A stretch of 64,000 nucleotides of DNA from Embiotoca jacksoni (lineage: Eukaryota > Chordata > Actinopteri > Embiotocidae), in assembly GCA_022577435.1 (NCBI GenBank), contig JAKOON010000010.1, positions 18,828,024 to 18,892,023 on the forward strand, written 5' to 3'. How positions within the stretch are numbered: the first letter of the stretch is position 1; every line of letters begins with the position of its first letter. Both the position numbers and the translations under genes were made by a program. Below, piece after piece: positions 62,901 through 64,000 of the stretch. Under the pieces are notes generated by a model that saw only the letters and a list, made by a program, of their open reading frames with translations, had not been told where the DNA came from and searched no databases.

Positions 62901-63422
62901 TAGGTCTGACAGGAAGTAGTGCCCGCTGACCTGGAAGTAGCACCACTCCGTCAGCAGAGGTGAGTTTCCGGCCATCTCTGTACCAGCTGAGCTTGGGTGG
63001 GGGAATGGCATTACTCTCACAGGACAGGCTGATTGGATGGCCGATGACGACCTCACGCTTCTCTACCATGTCGTCATTGTCATCATCATCCTCATGTCCC
63101 AGACCCCAGGCTGCCTCTCTGTTCGTCACCCGGTGGAAGATCGGAGGAACTGGCAAGACAACAGCACATTTGAGTCGGGTCACTTTCTATTCATTCAAAC
63201 TGATTTTTATAAAGTCTTCAGAAAAGTCTGACATCAAATCTGTCCTGCCTGTGGTACTGAACTGAACACACCTTGAATGGTGACATGAAAGTCTCTCTTG
63301 TCCTCTCCTGCAGAGTTGTTGACCACACAGGTGTATTGCCCCTCATGGGACAGCATGGCGTTCTCGATGTGGAGGAAGTGGCCGCTCTCCTGAACACCTG
63401 CGTGGAAGTTTCCTGTCAGCAA
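41441..63422 (-). CDS. hmcn2: Hemicentin, C-terminal half, probably hemicentin-2 (49 exons, 5' end outside window)
   Basis: A giant extracellular-matrix protein of the fibulin family that holds cells and basement membranes together, acting in epithelial and fin-fold anchoring in fish (family knowledge). From splice borders I place 49 exons totalling 7611 nt, in one uninterrupted frame of 2536 codons plus stop. Order: half an Ig domain, 18 full Ig I-set domains, one thrombospondin type-1 repeat, a nidogen G2F barrel, a short Cys-containing linker, eight calcium-binding EGF modules and a fibulin-type C-terminus. Most junctions between domains are phase 1, as in other hemicentins. The N-terminal VWA domain and the first Ig domains lie beyond position 64000. 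A single TSP1 repeat points to hemicentin-2, since hemicentin-1 has six; linkage to angptl2 agrees. Hemicentin-1 is the alternative. Confidence 0.93.
41935..42061 (-). CDS. hmcn2: hmcn2 EGF module 8
   Basis: Phase 1 in, phase 2 out: DIDECVEQGIQCGHNQMC, then GGYQCLDTPCPASYQ. The phase change at its 3' end matches the start of the fibulin-type C-terminus. Confidence 0.9.
42149..42268 (-). CDS. hmcn2: hmcn2 EGF module 7
   Basis: One phase-1 exon: DVDECLLRKPCQHEC, then GSFQCLCPPGYQLLPNG. Calcium-binding type. Confidence 0.9.
42390..42683 (-). CDS. hmcn2: hmcn2 EGF module 6 with extended C-terminal part
   Basis: A 294-nt phase-1 exon: DIDECKQMPNPCAYQC, GSFRCQCPPGTVLLGDG, then about 50 extra residues (RVRARLRPELVSSLG and after) before a final Cys pair SCPVGYTNRDGTCV. 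Hemicentin and fibulin-type proteins often carry a long loop in one late EGF module. Confidence 0.9.
42780..42908 (-). CDS. hmcn2: hmcn2 EGF module 5
   Basis: One phase-1 exon: DIDECQDGSHMCRYTQIC, then GGYGCVCPRGY. Its intron towards module 4 is 1.8 kb and holds the LINE fragment. Confidence 0.92.
43100..44560 (+). mobile_element. LINE (non-LTR retrotransposon) fragment in an hmcn2 intron
   Basis: The plus strand carries degraded reverse-transcriptase text: a stretch near 43550-43640 (VDDVRPEMLKALDIVG-like when frames are read through), GVGLHHCCPSSSTLFVFSW near 43830, and ASKSEAMVLCQKLVEF near 44040, followed by LSWKAKLSIYQS-type sequence to about 44280. These blocks occur in that order in a common fish LINE. 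Many stops and frameshifts show an old, inactive copy. The clade is uncertain. Confidence 0.65.
44694..44819 (-). CDS. hmcn2: hmcn2 EGF module 4
   Basis: One phase-1 exon: DINECMRNVCPAHQQC, then GGYQCFDSCPVGM. The Asn in the signature is compatible with calcium binding. Confidence 0.88.
45001..45120 (-). CDS. hmcn2: hmcn2 EGF module 3
   Basis: One phase-1 exon: DVDECQESAVSPCQHQC, then GSYRCICHPGYKL. Calcium-binding type. Confidence 0.92.
45297..45431 (-). CDS. hmcn2: hmcn2 EGF module 2, with GC splice donor
   Basis: One phase-1 exon: DIDECSQGSRMCHYNQQC, then GTYRCQAKCGPGF. The donor reads GAAG/GCAAGT, a GC-AG intron in the classic sequence context. Confidence 0.88.
45598..45717 (-). CDS. 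hmcn2: hmcn2 EGF module 1
   Basis: One phase-1 exon: DEDECALQSPCSHSC, then GGFSCACPSGF. The calcium-binding signature D-x-D-E-C is present. Confidence 0.9.
45824..45883 (-). CDS. hmcn2: hmcn2 linker exon between G2F and EGF modules
   Basis: A 60-nt phase-1 exon encoding DGYEDTCPKGFSLDTASYCA. It resembles the C-terminal half of an EGF module and is not a full domain. Confidence 0.8.
45991..47643 (-). CDS. hmcn2: hmcn2 nidogen G2F beta-barrel domain (four exons)
   Basis: Exons 47491-47643, 46887-47024, 46362-46483 and 45991-46231, all phase-compatible. The region follows TSP1 directly and begins GEVPRKTRGSLIGMVNEREF. It includes LRVLVSVFAPIYWTTVLQNG, a VARGLDSEGVLLIDIVINGF strand pair and the CNHTIIYEG segment near its end. 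The G2F fold binds matrix partners such as perlecan in nidogens (family knowledge). Confidence 0.9.
47861..48031 (-). CDS. hmcn2: hmcn2 thrombospondin type-1 repeat
   Basis: One exon, phase 1 on both sides. It reads YSNWEEWGPCGSTCGQG, then RLCNNPEPANGG and six cysteines in TSP1 spacing. The W-x-x-W and CGxTCG motifs are intact. It is the only TSP1 exon in the gene part seen here. Confidence 0.93.
48234..52005 (-). CDS. hmcn2: hmcn2 Ig domain 19 (last), split by a 3.5-kb intron
   Basis: Exons 51815-52005 and 48234-48315, joined in phase 0. Motifs: LDCPVHG, LRWLHNG, then ADGGEYQCVAES. The intron between the halves has been enlarged by a DIRS-type retroelement. Confidence 0.83.
48437..48470 (+). 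repeat. DIRS left inverted terminal repeat
   Basis: Contains CTAACTTCGTTTGGTGTTTC, about 90 percent identical by eye to the reverse complement of 50935-50968. The longer right-end sequence past 50971 has no partner to the left of 48437. Confidence 0.75.
48555..49090 (+). pseudogene. DIRS Gag-like region
   Basis: Two overlapping frames carry DLYGVCERAAVRLGVPWPA and KYAAQPVCSLNAATLLSAYL, blocks I recognise from the first frame of fish DIRS elements. A frameshift near 48770 separates them. Confidence 0.65.
49540..50110 (+). pseudogene. DIRS reverse transcriptase and RNase H remnants
   Basis: The reverse-transcriptase block ILDLCVLHKHLRKYTLRMLT, then FDLSDAYF (equivalent of the DLKDAYFH palm motif), is followed by an RNase H-like block with LHRLAREIIVWSS and LNVGAHLLSRGNPLHGEW. 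The middle of the RT, including the second catalytic motif, appears deleted. Confidence 0.75.
50120..50870 (+). pseudogene. DIRS tyrosine recombinase remnant
   Basis: Two frames read KGKAFSTIKVYLAVISACHV and LTTAKQVSDLEALSIHPSCL, then MRADSTRSMATSWAL and ASWATPHMFVRFYSL. The H/S-TR-S-M-A and W-P-H-x-F-x-x-F-Y blocks correspond to the C-terminal catalytic region of DIRS recombinases. The final Tyr is in FYSL. A frameshift near 50390 disrupts it. Confidence 0.75.
50935..51242. repeat. DIRS right end with nested inverted repeats
   Basis: 50935-50971 pairs with the left terminal repeat. 50977-51028 also pairs with 51193-51242, about 165 bases further right, sharing TGTTATCAAA and ACCAGGGA. The second pair could form a large hairpin. 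DIRS elements use such complementary regions to make circular intermediates. Confidence 0.7.
52108..52874 (-). CDS. hmcn2: hmcn2 Ig domains 17 and 18 (three exons)
   Basis: Exons 52684-52874, 52382-52595 and 52108-52242. The middle exon holds the second half of domain 17 and the first half of domain 18, so the usual inter-domain intron is missing. Motifs of 17: LPCAAQG, VSWEKDG, FTCVATN. Motifs of 18: LSCHAQG, ISWTVNN, YVCIAEN. Confidence 0.88.
52966..53235 (-). CDS. hmcn2: hmcn2 Ig domain 16 (single exon)
   Basis: One 270-nt exon, phase 1 on both sides. Motifs: LECVADG, VTWYKER, YTCTAKN, linker LIQG. It lacks the mid-domain intron, like domain 9. Confidence 0.92.
53460..53974 (-). CDS. hmcn2: hmcn2 Ig domain 15
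   Basis: Exons 53840-53974 and 53460-53594, joined in phase 1. Motifs: LPCEAQG, ITWQREG, YQCLAKN. The acceptor of the second exon (CTATTACAG) was picked by phase over a CAG 15 bases upstream. Confidence 0.83.
54070..54512 (-). CDS. hmcn2: hmcn2 Ig domain 14
   Basis: Exons 54348-54512 and 54070-54177, joined in phase 1. Motifs: LPCHVQG, VTWTKGG, YTCSARN, linker TVQG. Confidence 0.88.
54601..54988 (-). CDS. hmcn2: hmcn2 Ig domain 13
   Basis: Exons 54832-54988 and 54601-54722, joined in phase 2. Motifs: LSCETTG, ISWKRNG, FECTAVN. Phe replaces the usual Tyr two residues before the F-strand cysteine. Confidence 0.88.
55177..55582 (-). CDS. hmcn2: hmcn2 Ig domain 12
   Basis: Exons 55438-55582 and 55177-55304, joined in phase 2. 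Motifs: LPCEVEE, VVWRKDG, YYCTVSN. Confidence 0.88.
55583..56988 (-). other. hmcn2: hmcn2 intron, 1.4 kb
   Basis: No exon or mobile element is recognised. It lies between Ig domains 11 and 12, is AT-rich, and has short homopolymers. Confidence 0.6.
56989..57358 (-). CDS. hmcn2: hmcn2 Ig domain 11
   Basis: Exons 57222-57358 and 56989-57130, joined in phase 0. Motifs: MECLADS, IEWYKDE, YSCVVTN. The last exon base is T, so the split linker codon reads Leu instead of the usual Val before PP. The 727-bp intron to domain 10 (57359-58085) holds nothing recognised. Confidence 0.87.
58086..58717 (-). CDS. hmcn2: hmcn2 Ig domain 10
   Basis: Exons 58527-58717 and 58086-58167, joined in phase 0. Motifs: LECSAVG, LSWLKDG, YTCLASS, linker VRVQG. 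Confidence 0.88.
58808..59086 (-). CDS. hmcn2: hmcn2 Ig domain 9 (single exon)
   Basis: The whole domain is in one 279-nt exon, phase 1 on both sides. Motifs: LTCEARG, LTWMKDG, YSCVASN. The usual mid-domain intron is absent. Confidence 0.92.
59172..59542 (-). CDS. hmcn2: hmcn2 Ig domain 8
   Basis: Exons 59359-59542 and 59172-59269, joined in phase 2. Motifs: LECVAAG, ISWLKNG, YTCVARS, linker VQVQG. Confidence 0.88.
59627..60483 (-). CDS. hmcn2: hmcn2 Ig domain 7
   Basis: Exons 60324-60483 and 59627-59751, joined in phase 2 across a 572-bp intron that contains a long CA microsatellite. Motifs: LECRANG, LSWLKDG, YTCLAVS. Confidence 0.88.
59899..59987. repeat. (CA)n microsatellite in an hmcn2 intron
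   Basis: A CA run of about 44 units with one CG near its left end. Thr-His and Cys-Val frames across it are artefacts. Confidence 0.98.
60564..60920 (-). CDS. hmcn2: hmcn2 Ig domain 6
   Basis: Exons 60789-60920 and 60564-60707, joined in phase 1. Motifs: LLCEATG, ITWLKDG, YTCVAKN, linker TVQG. Confidence 0.88.
61021..61542 (-). CDS. hmcn2: hmcn2 Ig domain 5
   Basis: Exons 61346-61542 and 61021-61102, joined in phase 0. Motifs: LRCEAHG, VTWYKNG, YTCKVSN. Confidence 0.88.
61704..62100 (-). CDS. hmcn2: hmcn2 Ig domain 4
   Basis: Exons 61939-62100 and 61704-61817, joined in phase 1. Motifs: LLCDVQS, ITWTKDG, YVCTATN. Confidence 0.9.
62224..62607 (-). CDS. hmcn2: hmcn2 Ig domain 3
   Basis: Exons 62420-62607 and 62224-62320, joined in phase 0. 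Motifs: LHCDVSG, VSWLRDG, YLCVAEN, linker TVQG. The second exon has no long open frame of its own but has clean CAG acceptor and GTAAAT donor. Confidence 0.88.
62701..63149 (-). CDS. hmcn2: hmcn2 Ig domain 2
   Basis: Exons 62931-63149 and 62701-62814. Motifs: LSCESN, LSWYRDG, YTCQAVN. The first exon is longer than usual because of an acidic insertion (HEDDDDNDD) before the B strand. Confidence 0.9.
63272..63422 (-). CDS. hmcn2: hmcn2 Ig domain 1 of the window, second half only
   Basis: One exon, phase 0 in and phase 1 out. It carries the F-strand cysteine in GQYTCVVNNSAGED and ends with the linker TIQG. The matching first-half exon is not in the remaining 580 bases and must lie further right. 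Confidence 0.85.
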
Positions 63423-64000
63423 CTGAACACAAAGAAAATCCATCAGATGACATAGTCAAGCTGAAATATTGCTCGTAGGTGTGTGTTTTGGTACAAGTAC
63501 CACAATGTTATTAAAGTGCTTCTTTGAGTTTGGTGGGGAGCTGTTAATATTTTCCTGCGTCTTTTCAAACATTTGTTTGGGTATCAGTATCAGAGCTGGG
63601 TTAGAAAAGTTAAATCACACAGTACAAAGTAACAAAAGATTCAGCAGATGTTTAAGTGTTTGACTTTTGAAACACAATTTGCCTGTAGTGTTTTACAAAA
63701 AATAAAAAATACCTTCACTTAGAAAAAAATTAAATGTTACATAAATATGGAGACTGCGCAAAATTCAGACACAAACTGAGCAGCAAAACATCAAGCTGCA
63801 TGTAGAGTAAGAAGAAAAAAGACACACTGTTATTTTATGTCTTGATGTTTAATCACTGGAATCTTCTTGTACGTCTTCACTATAATTAAGTTGCTTACTC
63901 ATCACACTGGGGAGTGGAGGTGGCTTGTGCAAAAGGATCTACACTCTGGTGAGGTTGTAATTCATACATACTGGTTCCCAGTAGAGGCTGATCAAGGTTT

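Noticed and set aside
48234..63422. Regularly spaced repeats suggestive of an array
   Set aside because: The periodicity comes from homologous Ig exons of hemicentin. There are no identical direct repeats with unique spacers, so not a CRISPR or satellite array.

Overview
The window is nuclear DNA of a vertebrate, most likely a ray-finned (teleost) fish. Evidence: split genes with GT-AG introns on the minus strand, two extracellular-matrix or secreted-protein genes of vertebrate type, long CA and CT microsatellites, and interspersed elements typical of fish genomes (a DIRS-type tyrosine-recombinase retrotransposon, an hAT-like non-autonomous DNA transposon, a Tc1/mariner transposase remnant, a LINE fragment). 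There is no sign of prokaryotic organisation. The species cannot be read from the sequence.

Layout. 1-3872: intergenic, nothing recognised. 3873-10016: angptl2 (angiopoietin-like 2), minus strand, four coding exons giving an intact 521-residue secreted protein (signal peptide, coiled coil, Gln/Pro-rich linker, fibrinogen-like domain). Its probable 3' UTR carries a 560-bp hAT-like element with an 8-bp target-site duplication. 10017-31362: about 21 kb without a recognised gene, holding microsatellites, a teleost repeat with a long terminal hairpin (21419-22566), a short widespread fish repeat (about 25563-25690) and a Tc1/mariner remnant (about 29600-29745). 31363-36346: the 3' part of an unidentified minus-strand gene, built from three phase-compatible exons, a likely fourth, and a poly(A) signal just after the stop. 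36347-40287: intergenic.

40288-63422: the 3' half of a hemicentin gene, minus strand, running in from beyond the right edge. I place 49 coding exons. They add up to 7611 nt (2536 codons plus stop), all phases agree and there is no internal stop. They encode one partial and 18 complete Ig I-set domains, a single thrombospondin type-1 repeat, a nidogen G2F beta-barrel, eight calcium-binding EGF modules and a fibulin-type C-terminus. One TSP1 repeat, rather than the six of hemicentin-1, together with linkage to angptl2 (both genes are on human 9q33-q34), favours hemicentin-2 (hmcn2).

Two retroelements sit antisense in hmcn2 introns: a degenerate DIRS element with recognisable Gag-like, RT/RNase H and tyrosine-recombinase remains plus inverted terminal repeats (48437 to about 51242), and a LINE reverse-transcriptase fragment (about 43100-44560). 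All genes found lie on the minus strand. Both recognised genes encode extracellular proteins, but nothing in the sequence links their regulation.
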